Shown here piece after piece: positions 8,598 through 16,924 of a stretch of DNA of 64,000 nt (the first letter of the stretch is position 1; the number at the start of each line of letters is the position of its first letter). This DNA is from MGBC163016 sp910588905 (GTDB lineage: Bacteria; Actinomycetota; Coriobacteriia; Coriobacteriales; Eggerthellaceae): positions 1 through 64,000 of the forward strand of contig CAPGDO010000003.1 of assembly GCA_948616985.1 (NCBI GenBank). The letters are read 5' to 3'. The notes beneath the pieces were generated by a model. The model saw only the letters and a program-made list of their open reading frames with translations, was not told where the DNA came from and searched no databases. The position numbers were made by a program, and so were the translations under genes.

Positions 8598-10325
8598 CTA
8601 AGAGGTGCTAACCCCTGCTAGCTCAGCCGCCATCTCCCGGAGCTTGAACTTCTGCACCTTCATGGAAGGTGTCATGGGAAAGTCATCTACGAAGAATACA
8701 CGCTTGGGCACCTTGTATCGGGCTATGCGCGGGATAGCCCATTCGCGCACGGCATCCTCGGTTAGGTCCTCGTAGCCAGGGCGCACGCGCAGAAACGCAC
8801 CCACGATCTCACCGTACTTCGCATCCGGGATGCCCACCACCTGTGCGTCGAGGACGCCCGGATGCGTCAGCAGGAAGTTCTCCACCTCCAGCGGGTAGAT
8901 ATTCTCGCCCCCACGGATGATCATGTCCTTGATGCGGCCGGTCACACGGTAGTAGCCGTCCTCATCCACCATCCCCAAGTCACCCGAATGCAGGTAGCCA
9001 TCGGCATCGATAGCCTTCGCTGTTTCCTCGGGCATCTTGTAGTAGCCTTTCATGACGTTGTAGCCCTTGCAGCAGAGCTCGCCCGGCTCCCCCACGTCGC
9101 AGATATGGCCATCGACCGGGTCTATCACGCGCACGTCAACGGGCGGATGCTTCTTGCCCACGGTCTCGCATTTGTGCTCTACGTCATCATCGGCCGAGGT
9201 CTGGGTGAACACGGGACTGGTTTCCGTCAGACCATAGCAGATGGTGACATCGCGCATGTTCATCTTATCCATGACCTCACGCATGGTCTCAGATGGACAG
9301 GGACTACCGGCCATGATGCCCGTGCGCATATGGGACAAGTCGAAGCTGTCGAAATCAGGGTGGTTCAGCTCAGCGATGAACATGGTAGGCACGCCGTAGA
9401 CCGCCGTAGCCTTCTCTTTATGCAACGCCTGGAGCACGAGCCCTGCATCGAAGTCCTCTACGATCAGCATGGTGGAGCGATGGGTCAGGTTCGCCATGAC
9501 GCCCAGCACGCAACCGAAGCAGTGGAAGAACGGCACCGGCAGGCATACACGATCCTCGGACCCGAGCCGCTGGCCCTCGCCAATGTAGAACCCGTTGTTC
9601 AAGATGTTGCGGTGGGTGAGCATGACGCCTTTGGGGAACCCGGTGGTACCGCTCGTGTACTGCATCATGACCACGTCGTTGTTGTCGAACTGGCTGCGAG
9701 CCCACTCCAGATCAGAATCCGGACGATGCTGCCCCAGCAAGATCAGCTCCGGCACGCTGTAGAAACCGCGATGCTTCTCAGGGCCCATATAGATGAGGTT
9801 CTTCAGGTAGGGATAGGTCTCGGTGTCGAGGAACCCGCGGGGTTGTTCCAGGGATTCAGGGATCAGATCGCGGATGATCTGAAGGTAGTCCACATCGCGG
9901 TAGGCATCTATGATGCAGAGAGCCTTCATGTCAGACTGCTTGAGGACGTAATCTATCTCATGGCTCTTATAGATGGGATTCACCGTGACCATGACGATGC
10001 CCACCTTCGCCGTAGCGTACATGAAGGTGAGCCAATCGGGTATGTTGCGGGCCCACACCCCTAGGTGATCCCCTGGCTTCATGCCGATGGACAGCAATCC
10101 CTTGGCCAGGGCATCTGTGCGCTCATCGAAGTCTCGGTAGGTCCAGCGCAGGTCCCGATCAGGGTATACGACGAACTCATGGTCAGGGTCCTTCGCCACC
10201 TGCTCCTTGAAGTAATCCCCGATGGTCAGCTCGGAATGGAGTGTGTAGTCCGGATCCCCGGGGATGGGTTGATGTGCTTCGTTGTTCATCTCTTCCATAG
10301 CGTCCTTCTCTATCATCGCAGGCAT
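8598..10325 (-). CDS. AMP-forming acyl-CoA synthetase
   Basis: 575 residues of the ANL superfamily. The P-loop-like motif YTSGTTGFPKGV lies near residue 217, the GYLHSGDLG and RIKDMIIRGGENIYP motifs mark the hinge and C-terminal domain, and the C-terminal Lys is present in PSMKVQK although the normal preceding Gly is Met. It probably activates a fatty or aromatic carboxylic acid to its CoA thioester. Its ATG overlaps the stop of the XRE-cupin regulator gene by one base (TGATG), so the two are translationally coupled; an internal ATG nine codons on also has an AAGGA site. Substrate unknown. Confidence 0.9.
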   Translation of the reverse strand: MPAMIEKDAMEEMNNEAHQPIPGDPDYTLHSELTIGDYFKEQVAKDPDHEFVVYPDRDLRWTYRDFDERTDALAKGLLSIGMKPGDHLGVWARNIPDWLTFMYATAKVGIVMVTVNPIYKSHEIDYVLKQSDMKALCIIDAYRDVDYLQIIRDLIPESLEQPRGFLDTETYPYLKNLIYMGPEKHRGFYSVPELILLGQHRPDSDLEWARSQFDNNDVVMMQYTSGTTGFPKGVMLTHRNILNNGFYIGEGQRLGSEDRVCLPVPFFHCFGCVLGVMANLTHRSTMLIVEDFDAGLVLQALHKEKATAVYGVPTMFIAELNHPDFDSFDLSHMRTGIMAGSPCPSETMREVMDKMNMRDVTICYGLTETSPVFTQTSADDDVEHKCETVGKKHPPVDVRVIDPVDGHICDVGEPGELCCKGYNVMKGYYKMPEETAKAIDADGYLHSGDLGMVDEDGYYRVTGRIKDMIIRGGENIYPLEVENFLLTHPGVLDAQVVGIPDAKYGEIVGAFLRVRPGYEDLTEDAVREWAIPRIARYKVPKRVFFVDDFPMTPSMKVQKFKLREMAAELAGVSTS

Positions 10326-10903
10326 CAGAGGGGGGTGTACACACAGGCCAAGAACTTCGCGTTCTGTCCATCATGGGCACGTACCTGATGAGGCACGATG
10401 GAATCGTAGTAGATGCTCTCTCCAGGATGGAGGACGAAGATATCCTTGCCGTACTCTATCTCTATGCAGCCCTCCATGCCGTAGAGCCACTCTTCTCCCT
10501 CATGGCTGTCCAGCTTGTGGGTGGTCTCACCGGAAGGAGTCACCGTGATGATGAAGGGGTCCATATGACGAGACGGGCGTCCAGCCGCCAGGCTGAAGTA
10601 GCTGAGGTCTCCTGCATCGCGGGCGGTTTGGAGCGTTTTTACGCGTTCGACCTCTTCCATCTGCTGAGAATCGATATAGGCCGGCCCGAAGGATTCATCA
10701 TCATCCATGAGCGTTCCCAAGCGAACTCCCAGCGCCCGTGTGAGCTTGATGAGCGGAGCTAGGGAAGGAGGCACCTCTCCTGCTTCGAGCTTCTCGATGA
10801 CTTCCGCCTCGCATCCACACCGGTCCGCTAGGTCTTGCGTGCTCAGGTGATGGGCCTCTCGCAACGTGGTGATCTTGCGGCCAAGACGGTTGTCGTTTTC
10901 CAT
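10325..10903 (-). CDS. XRE-family regulator with C-terminal cupin domain
   Basis: 192 residues from the ATG at 10903, preceded by GGGAGGAG. An HTH of the Cro/CI type (residues about 8-62, with STQDLADRCGCEAEVIEKLE) is followed by a cupin sensor barrel (about 110-190, with HEGEEWLYGMEG and the HPGESIYYDSIVPHQVRA segment). Coupled to the acyl-CoA synthetase gene by a one-base overlap, so it most likely controls that gene in response to an acyl compound. Ligand unknown. Confidence 0.9.
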   Translation of the reverse strand: MENDNRLGRKITTLREAHHLSTQDLADRCGCEAEVIEKLEAGEVPPSLAPLIKLTRALGVRLGTLMDDDESFGPAYIDSQQMEEVERVKTLQTARDAGDLSYFSLAAGRPSRHMDPFIITVTPSGETTHKLDSHEGEEWLYGMEGCIEIEYGKDIFVLHPGESIYYDSIVPHQVRAHDGQNAKFLACVYTPL

Positions 10904-11128
10904 GGGTGTATCTCCTCCCTGCAAATGAGCGTATCCGGCTATGATAGCGAAAACAGTGCTCGACGGCGGAAAATTATGCGCGTGTCCCTTCTTCGGCACC
11001 GATGCTTCGACTTCGGGCCCGTCCTGTGCAGGCTCTTCGCTTGCCTCGCCCATCTTCAGGTCAGCCCAGGCGGACTTGAGCTGCAACCTCTATACTGAGC
11101 GACACGGTTCAGAGGGAAAGGAAGATCA

Positions 11129-11758
11129 GTGGGACAGCTGCATGTGGTGGATCACCCGCTCATCAAGACGAAGCTGACGCAGATGCGCAATGAGGACACC
11201 CCTTCACCGGAGTTCCGGAACCTCCTGAAGGAAGTCACGCTCCTTCTGGGCTTTGAGGCCACGCGGAGCCTTCCCATGAAGGAGATCACCGTCAAGACGC
11301 CCATCTGTGAAGGGGCCTTCCCTACGCTGCAAGAGGACTTCGTCACCCTGGTGCCCATCCTGAGAGCGGGCCTGGGCATGGTCGAGGGAATGCTAGAGCT
11401 GATGCCCTTCGCCCATGTGGGTCATATCGGGCTCGTACGCAACGAGGAGACCCATATTCCCGAAGAGTATTACTACAAGATGCCCCAGGGATTCGAACGC
11501 TCTGTGGTGATGGTGCTGGATCCGATGCTGGCAACGGGAGGCAGCGCCGTGGATGCCATCTCCCGGCTCAAGGACAGGGGATGCCAGAACATCCGGTTGG
11601 TGAACATCATCGGCGCGCCTCAAGGGGTGGCTGCCGTCCAGCAAGCTCACCCCGATGTGGATATCTACATAGCCGCCGTTGACGAAGGGTTGAACGAGAG
11701 CGCCTATATCGTGCCCGGGCTCGGAGACGCAGGAGACCGCATCTTCGGCACATGCTAA
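11129..11758 (+). CDS. upp: Uracil phosphoribosyltransferase
   Basis: 209 residues, the normal length for Upp. It starts with GTG, six bases after AAGGA. The PRPP-binding loop VLDPMLATGGSA, the NIIGAPQGV segment and the C-terminal uracil-binding GLGDAGDRIFGT are all present. Makes UMP from uracil and PRPP in pyrimidine salvage. Single-gene unit, divergent from the XRE-cupin gene. Confidence 0.97.
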   Translation: MGQLHVVDHPLIKTKLTQMRNEDTPSPEFRNLLKEVTLLLGFEATRSLPMKEITVKTPICEGAFPTLQEDFVTLVPILRAGLGMVEGMLELMPFAHVGHIGLVRNEETHIPEEYYYKMPQGFERSVVMVLDPMLATGGSAVDAISRLKDRGCQNIRLVNIIGAPQGVAAVQQAHPDVDIYIAAVDEGLNESAYIVPGLGDAGDRIFGTC

Positions 11759-11813
11759 GCCCCCAAAGGGCCTCCTATCCCCCCGCCCTGTCTCTCTGGC
11801 TGCCCAAGGATCC

Positions 11814-12548
11814 TCAGTCATCGATCACCATCGTGGGGTCTTCGCGGGTGATGATCCTCTTTGCGAAGATGCTCGCGCCTAGGTAAGCCTCCATCATCTC
11901 CGCCAGCTCATCAATGGCCGCCTGCAAGGCGTCAGCACGGGCAGGATCTACTGATTCGATGATCAGGAATGCCTTGCGGGAGTCATCGGAGAGCGCCGTT
12001 CGAACACCATCGCGCCAATTCCAGCAACGGCAGATGGCACCTGCATCATCCCGGTAGCAGAGTTCCCCCTCTAGCGTGGGAGCCTCCTCTTCATCCCCCA
12101 GTGCCAAGAAGCCGTCGCCACCCTGGGTGATGCCTAGGCGGATGTCTCCCTCCATCGTATCGATATCCTCTCCGCCCACCGGAAGGGCATGCTTCAGAGA
12201 GATGGCGTTGTAGATATCCACCGATGGGTTGATAGAACCCACAGGATTGCCCTTCAAGACCCGCTTGAGCAGGTTCTCCACCGAGCAGCGGGCGCCCTTC
12301 TTCGTCTTGAATCTCTGGTAAGCGTCACGCCAGACCGCCACCACCTCGTTCTGAGAGATGGTATTGGAGGTGAGGTGCTGATCAGCAGCAGCATTGGCCT
12401 CGGTGAGCCGCTGGCGAATGGCCTTCGCATCCTCTTCCGTCACCTCATCAGCCTTACGCATGTCGTGGGCCACGACAACGCCGATACGAGCCTCCGGGAA
12501 GAGTTCCCAGAACGAATCCTCTGTCACGAACTTCTTCACGATGCGCAT
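11814..12548 (-). CDS. B3/4 domain protein
   Basis: 244 residues from the ATG at 12548 (GAGAGGGG upstream). The core matches the B3/4 domain otherwise found in the phenylalanyl-tRNA synthetase beta subunit: GSINPSVDIYNAISLKHALP, VGGEDIDTMEGDIRL, and CRCWNWRDGVRT. Stand-alone B3/4 proteins are widespread and thought to bind tRNA or aminoacyl-tRNA, possibly in editing, but their role is not settled. A terminator from the ABC-F gene lies just upstream. Confidence 0.85.
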   Translation of the reverse strand: MRIVKKFVTEDSFWELFPEARIGVVVAHDMRKADEVTEEDAKAIRQRLTEANAAADQHLTSNTISQNEVVAVWRDAYQRFKTKKGARCSVENLLKRVLKGNPVGSINPSVDIYNAISLKHALPVGGEDIDTMEGDIRLGITQGGDGFLALGDEEEAPTLEGELCYRDDAGAICRCWNWRDGVRTALSDDSRKAFLIIESVDPARADALQAAIDELAEMMEAYLGASIFAKRIITREDPTMVIDD

Positions 12549-12616
12549 CCCCTCTCTTGCCGTTTCCTTTAGGCTGTTCTCGCCCGTTCCTTCCCCGCTG
12601 CTGCCGTCCAAGAGCA

Positions 12617-12681
12617 AATAAAAAGCACCCGAAACGAGCTCTCATCTTCGAAGGCCTAACGATGAGAACCGTTCCGAGTGC
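12617..12681 (-). terminator. Intrinsic terminator of the ABC-F gene
   Basis: Read on the minus strand, a long imperfect hairpin (GCAC...GTGC ends with inner arms TCTCATC / GATGAGA, 12625-12681) is followed directly by TTTTTAT (12618-12624). It starts about 50 bases after the ABC-F stop codon and lies upstream of the B3/4 gene, which it separates transcriptionally. Confidence 0.8.
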
Positions 12682-12730
12682 TCGGAACCCTACCCGGCGG
12701 CAGGAGGTCATATGCAATGGGGTTACGCTA

Positions 12731-14278
12731 TCACCCTGCCAGCACCCTGTCAACTGGCTCCGGAAGGGGATCCCTCAGATCAGAGCCATGCGTGCGCGTC
12801 AAACGGAAGCGCTCTGGCCCCTCCTCTTCCAAACACCACAGTTCCTTGCAGCTCTCTTGGATGAGGGCAGCATCATGGGACACGAGCACCACAGCTCCTG
12901 CAAAGGAAGAGAGGAGTGCCTGGAGAGCCTGGATGGATGCGATGTCCAGATGATTCGTGAGCTCATCGAGGATGAGCACGTTCGGCTCTTCGAGCAGAGC
13001 ATCGGCTATCAGAAGCTTCCTCATCTCCCCCGGACTGGTCTCCTTCCCATCCATCATCCGCACAGGATCCGAATTGAGCCGAGCTACGTGCGAGAGGACT
13101 TCCCCTCTTTCCTTCTGGCTGCGATCAAGGAAGCGCAACAGCACGGATTCCCGCATCTGACGATCCACCTCTTGGGGAACATAGGCGACCCGGATGCCGT
13201 CAGGCACATGACCCAGTACGTGGCGAACCAGCGTGCTCTTCCCTGACCCGTTGCGCCCGACGATCCCGATATGGTCAGTAGGGCCCACCCAAAGCTCGGG
13301 GATGGCAAGGGAGAAATCCCCCTGCCCGATCGCTGATCCCCGAAGATGGCAGACCGTCTTCGAAGGCGCAGGGACGCCTACCATCTGGAACTGATATTCA
13401 TAGCGCTTCGGAACAGAGGTGGCTGATAGCTGTGCCTGAGCCGCTTTGAGCCTTGTTGACATGGACGACGCCGCTCTTCCCGCGACCCCGTCTTTGCTGG
13501 TGACCCTCGCACGCCCGATCTTATCGCGCAGGCTAGCATCATGACGGTCAGCTGTCCGCAAGCTCAGGCGACCCTTCGATCGCCGAGCCTCTTCGGTGCG
13601 GCGAACGGATTCCTCACGGATCCTCGAGACCTCGCGCTTTGCTTGTTGACGCTCACGCAAAGCCAAGTCCACCTCATCCTGGGCCAAGGCGAACGCCTTC
13701 GTGTAGCCTCCCGGCCTCATCACGATGGCATTCTGTTCGAAGACGAGGCATTGCCCGACGAGAGCATCAAGGAGACTGCGGTCGTGGGATATCAGCAAAC
13801 CTACGCCCTTGTAGGATGCAAGGGCCTTTCCTACGAGCGCTCGACTTTCGATATCCAGATCATTCGTGGGCTCATCCATGACAAGGAGGTCAGGTTCAGC
13901 CCACAGGCAACAAGCGATCTGGATCCTCTTCTGCTGCCCGCCAGAAAGCTGAGAGAACCTCCAGAGCCAGTCATCTTCGATCTGCAGCGTCTTCTTCAGC
14001 TTCATGGCCCGTCCGGCCTGGTCGCAGGCAAGATCGAAGATGTCAGGAGGCTCGACCGATGAGTCTTGTGGGCAGTAAGCGCTGAAGAGCTTCGGGCTGA
14101 TGGTGCCAGAATCCGGCTTGAGCAACCCTGCCGTGAGCTTGGCCAGCGTCGTCTTGCCGCAACCGTTATCACCGATGAGACCCGTCCAACCTTGGGCGAA
14201 GGTTGAACTGAAGCCATCAAAGAGCACAGTTGAAGCGTCAGGATATGCGAAGGACAAGCGGTCTATCCTCAAATGCAT
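12731..14278 (-). CDS. ABC-F family ATPase
   Basis: 515 residues, two ABC domains and no membrane segment. First domain: Walker A GDNGCGKTT, signature LSGGQQKR, Walker B LLVMDEPTNDLD. Second: GRNGSGKST, a degenerate signature (SPGEMRK) and VLILDELTNHLD. The basic, Arg-rich linker (about 205-300) is the P-site tRNA-interaction domain of this family. The ATG at 14284 lies too close to the Shine-Dalgarno; the next ATG (14278) has seven-base spacing and is chosen. ABC-F proteins act on the ribosome, some protecting it from antibiotics. The hairpinned ribosome binding site upstream fits a drug-inducible gene, but no drug class can be named. Confidence 0.9.
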   Translation of the reverse strand: MHLRIDRLSFAYPDASTVLFDGFSSTFAQGWTGLIGDNGCGKTTLAKLTAGLLKPDSGTISPKLFSAYCPQDSSVEPPDIFDLACDQAGRAMKLKKTLQIEDDWLWRFSQLSGGQQKRIQIACCLWAEPDLLVMDEPTNDLDIESRALVGKALASYKGVGLLISHDRSLLDALVGQCLVFEQNAIVMRPGGYTKAFALAQDEVDLALRERQQAKREVSRIREESVRRTEEARRSKGRLSLRTADRHDASLRDKIGRARVTSKDGVAGRAASSMSTRLKAAQAQLSATSVPKRYEYQFQMVGVPAPSKTVCHLRGSAIGQGDFSLAIPELWVGPTDHIGIVGRNGSGKSTLVRHVLGHVPDGIRVAYVPQEVDRQMRESVLLRFLDRSQKERGEVLSHVARLNSDPVRMMDGKETSPGEMRKLLIADALLEEPNVLILDELTNHLDIASIQALQALLSSFAGAVVLVSHDAALIQESCKELWCLEEEGPERFRLTRTHGSDLRDPLPEPVDRVLAG

Positions 14279-14352
14279 AGGCATTCCTCCTCAGATAAGG
14301 AGGCCGCGTTCGATAGGAGCAGAAACGCTTGGATGATCTTGGGAGAGAACAT
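14269..14352 (-). CDS. Possible leader ORF (27 codons) overlapping the ABC-F start
   Basis: An ATG at 14352 opens 27 codons (MFSPKIIQAFLLLSNAAS...) ending in TGA inside the ABC-F gene, eight bases past its start codon and in another frame. The ORF runs through the hairpin that covers the ABC-F Shine-Dalgarno. This is the arrangement of a translational attenuator, but the leader has no visible Shine-Dalgarno, so it may be chance. Confidence 0.35.
   Translation of the reverse strand: MFSPKIIQAFLLLSNAASLSEEECLCI
14286..14303 (-). promoter_or_regulatory. Hairpin sequestering the ABC-F Shine-Dalgarno
   Basis: On the minus strand CCTCCT, a six-base loop, then AGGAGG form a perfect stem in which the 3' arm is the Shine-Dalgarno of the ABC-F gene. 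Folding would block initiation until a ribosome or ligand opens it. Confidence 0.6.
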
Positions 14353-14764
14353 GGGAACAGAGCGATGCGGCACCGTTGAACGCGACCCGGTTGATGGGAT
14401 CGGTTCGTTTTGGGCACCCTAAAGGGGCATCGCTAGTTCTTCATGCACCTGACCTTTCTCGAGGCCGCGCTTGCCAAAGGCGCAACCGGTTCTTGCGGTG
14501 GGATTATATCCGATGTGCACCGATATTCGCATCTTCGATCTTGCGGATGCATTTCGATCGAGAACAATGCGACAAGATCAAAGGATGTCACACAGAGAGA
14601 GCGTATTCGGGTGAGATCTTGGTAACTTGATATTGCCATTTTGTCGTAATAATGGCTACTTGATGTTACCGTTTTAGCCAAGAGTGTGCTCAGGAAGGGC
14701 ACTTTCAAGACGTTTCGATGGTACGCTTGCAGGGGCTGCCACTTCACCGGCCAAGAGGAGGGCC
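14353..14764. other. Intergenic region without a confident gene
   Basis: About 410 bases upstream of the ABC-F gene and the glycosylase gene. It is visibly richer in A/T than its flanks in the right half. Besides the repeat structure at 14621-14679 I see no RNA gene or convincing coding sequence. Confidence 0.5.
14621..14679. repeat. Paired direct and inverted repeats, operator-like
   Basis: Two related 26-base units start at 14621 and 14654 (33 bases apart, about three helical turns) and share ACTTGAT, TT, CC and TTTT in register (18 of 26 positions by eye). The same stretch also holds nested inverted repeats GGTAAC/GTTACC and GCCATT/AATGGC. It lies 86 bases before the glycosylase start. 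Looks like a regulator binding site; the regulator is unknown. Confidence 0.45.
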
Positions 14765-15466
14765 ATGCGAACGAACGCCGACAGGAACTGGGATATGCTC
14801 GAACGGACGCTAGCTGCGGAGTCCAGCGGCAAGAGACCGCGGCTATTCTCGTCTAGAAGGACGCTGTTCGGGATTCCTTCGGCCCTTGACCAGGAACTTG
14901 CATCACTGGAGGAGGCACCCTTGAAGCCTGAAAGTGCTACCGTTGGCCTGCCCCAGAAAAGCGACTCACGCAGACCCACGCACGTGCGCCACACTATCAG
15001 CCCAGTATTCGACGGGTGCTCACGCGTACTGGTGCTGGGTACGATGCCGTCACCCAAGTCGCGTGAGACAGGCTTCTACTACGGCCATCCGCAGAACCGC
15101 TTCTGGAAGGTGATGGCCGCGCTGTTCGACGAGCCGCTTCCCGCCACCAACGACGAGAAGCGTGACCTGGCACTACGTCACGGCATCGCGCTATGGGACG
15201 TGCTGGCGGAATGCACCATCGAGGGCGCGAGCGACGGCACCATAGCCGACTGCGTGCCCAACGACATCGGCAGCTTGCTTGCACGCGCGCCCATCGAGGC
15301 CGTGTTCTGCACCGGGGTGAAGGCGGCCGAGCTTTACGCGAGGCATTGCGAGCCGCAGACGAACATGGCGGCCACGCGCCTTCCATCGACCAGTCCCGCA
15401 AATGCAGCAAGATCGCTCGAACAGCTCATCGAAGAGTATCGGGTCATCCTCCCCTATTGTTCGTAG
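14765..15466 (+). CDS. Uracil/hypoxanthine-DNA glycosylase-like protein with N-terminal extension
   Basis: 233 residues from an ATG preceded by AAGAGGAGGG. Residues about 80-233 match the UDG superfamily, family 6-like (deoxyinosine glycosylase): VLVLGTMPSPKS, then FYYGHPQNRFWK with the putative catalytic Asn, HGIALWDVL, FCTGVKAAELY and a LPSTSPAN motif near the end. It should remove deaminated bases from DNA. The first 75-80 residues match nothing I know and are not present in typical members of about 160-170 residues. Confidence 0.75.
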   Translation: MRTNADRNWDMLERTLAAESSGKRPRLFSSRRTLFGIPSALDQELASLEEAPLKPESATVGLPQKSDSRRPTHVRHTISPVFDGCSRVLVLGTMPSPKSRETGFYYGHPQNRFWKVMAALFDEPLPATNDEKRDLALRHGIALWDVLAECTIEGASDGTIADCVPNDIGSLLARAPIEAVFCTGVKAAELYARHCEPQTNMAATRLPSTSPANAARSLEQLIEEYRVILPYCS

Positions 15467-15650
15467 GATGCGTCGATTCGCCCCCCCCTGATGCGATGCA
15501 GAACATATGCGACCAGAAACGCTCCATTTGCTCATGTATGCTTTTGCTTTCGCTCCGAATGTCTACACATCATTGGTATATAGTTAACCTTATCCCTTTG
15601 AGCGAACCGCCTCGAAGGGGAACGCTTTCCAAACATATGGGGGTATGTCA

Positions 15651-16577
15651 ATGGATTTTGAGCGTATCAGAGAATTCAAGGTCATGGCTAAATTCAAGAA
15701 CCTCTCCGAAGCAGCCCGTGAGCTCAATACCACGCAATCCACCTTAAGCAAACACCTCGCAAGCATGGAAAAGGAATTGAAAGCGCCTCTTTTCAAGCGA
15801 GACAGCGTGCCCATGGAGTTAACGAAGCAAGGCATGGCATTCCTTCAAGAAGCTTGCCTTGTAACCTCGCGCCTTACACATCTGCGCAAAGAGATAGATC
15901 AATTGAATCGCAGCTCAGATATCACTGAGATCCAAGTCGGTGGACTATTGAACACCCGAGCAACGTTCCTCTTGAATGATTACATCAAGAGCATCGGAAC
16001 GCAGAATGCTCTCGTGCGATACTGCCAACTGGTAAATCTTACTTCTATGTCGCTTCTGAAGAACAACTACGCCGATATCGTCATCGATTGCCATCTAGGA
16101 GGACCAGATTCTCGTTCCGGGATCATCTCGATCAAGCTCTTCAAGGATCCTGCGCTTTGCATAATGGAAAAAACGCACCCACTCGCTGACCATAGCTCAC
16201 TGCGCTATTCGGACTTGAAGGGAGAGACTTTCGCCACTGTTAACAATGGAGTCGATTCCAATATCATGAAACATCTAACGGGAGCTTGCTCGCGTCACGG
16301 ATACAGCGAGGGACTTCACTTCGATTATCAGCTGCTTGAATGTGGGACTTACAGCAATCTGCTCCTTGAAGGCCTAGAGGGGAAAGTATTCGTCCTGCCT
16401 TCGTCTACAAAGATGTTCCTCCCGCTTTTCACGCTAGAGCGCTATGCCCTCATCCCCATCGATGATGAGGACCTCTGCTTTGATATACGAGGATATTACC
16501 TGCAAGACGCAGACAAGAAGCTTGAGAATATCTTGCAAGGTTTCTCAAAGTTCGCGCTTTCCCGATCCAATAGCTAA
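15651..16577 (+). CDS. LysR-family transcriptional regulator
   Basis: 308 residues. The N-terminal HTH (residues about 2-58, with NLSEAARELNTTQSTLSKHL) is followed by an effector domain. An ATG at 15645 is only one base from the GGGGG element, while the ATG at 15651 has seven-base spacing and is preferred. It lies upstream of and in the same direction as an MFS gene 347 bases away, and probably regulates it. Less GC-rich codon use than the housekeeping genes suggests the start of an accessory region. Confidence 0.9.
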   Translation: MDFERIREFKVMAKFKNLSEAARELNTTQSTLSKHLASMEKELKAPLFKRDSVPMELTKQGMAFLQEACLVTSRLTHLRKEIDQLNRSSDITEIQVGGLLNTRATFLLNDYIKSIGTQNALVRYCQLVNLTSMSLLKNNYADIVIDCHLGGPDSRSGIISIKLFKDPALCIMEKTHPLADHSSLRYSDLKGETFATVNNGVDSNIMKHLTGACSRHGYSEGLHFDYQLLECGTYSNLLLEGLEGKVFVLPSSTKMFLPLFTLERYALIPIDDEDLCFDIRGYYLQDADKKLENILQGFSKFALSRSNS

Positions 16578-16924
16578 AGCATCGCGACCATAGGTTCAGC
16601 CCTCCCGATCAGGGCTCTTCCCATATGTCTCTAGCACGGAGCGTCATCCCTCATCCTTCCACAATGGAATAGTGGAATTTCGCCTTCCTCGCTTTCGCAC
16701 CGTGCGAAGCCGATCTTTTTTCATTTCGAGCATTCCACATCCGTTGGATATAGTTTGACTGTCAATGCAGAAGACCTGTTCAGATATGGAATCTAGGAGG
16801 ATAACCGCATCTCCTCGCCATTGCTGCTAGGGTCGAGGCAATGGATGATCCTGTTCAAAGATGACAACCTGAAGCGAATCGGTACCCACCCGCGACGACA
16901 GCAAACCCAAACAGGAGCAACGCA
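16578..16924. promoter_or_regulatory. Intergenic regulatory region upstream of the MFS gene
   Basis: 347 bases without a gene. It holds a dyad TTCCAC-N9-GTGGAA at 16657-16677, a second ATTCCAC half-site near 16735, and a TATAGT stretch near 16748 that could be a -10 element. This fits the binding region of the LysR protein encoded just upstream. No RNA structure with a T tract was seen. Confidence 0.4.

Noticed and set aside
8862..10064. 400-codon open frame on the plus strand opposite the acyl-CoA synthetase
   Set aside because: It is antisense to a gene with all ANL motifs, has no recognisable domain, and high GC content leaves long open frames by chance.
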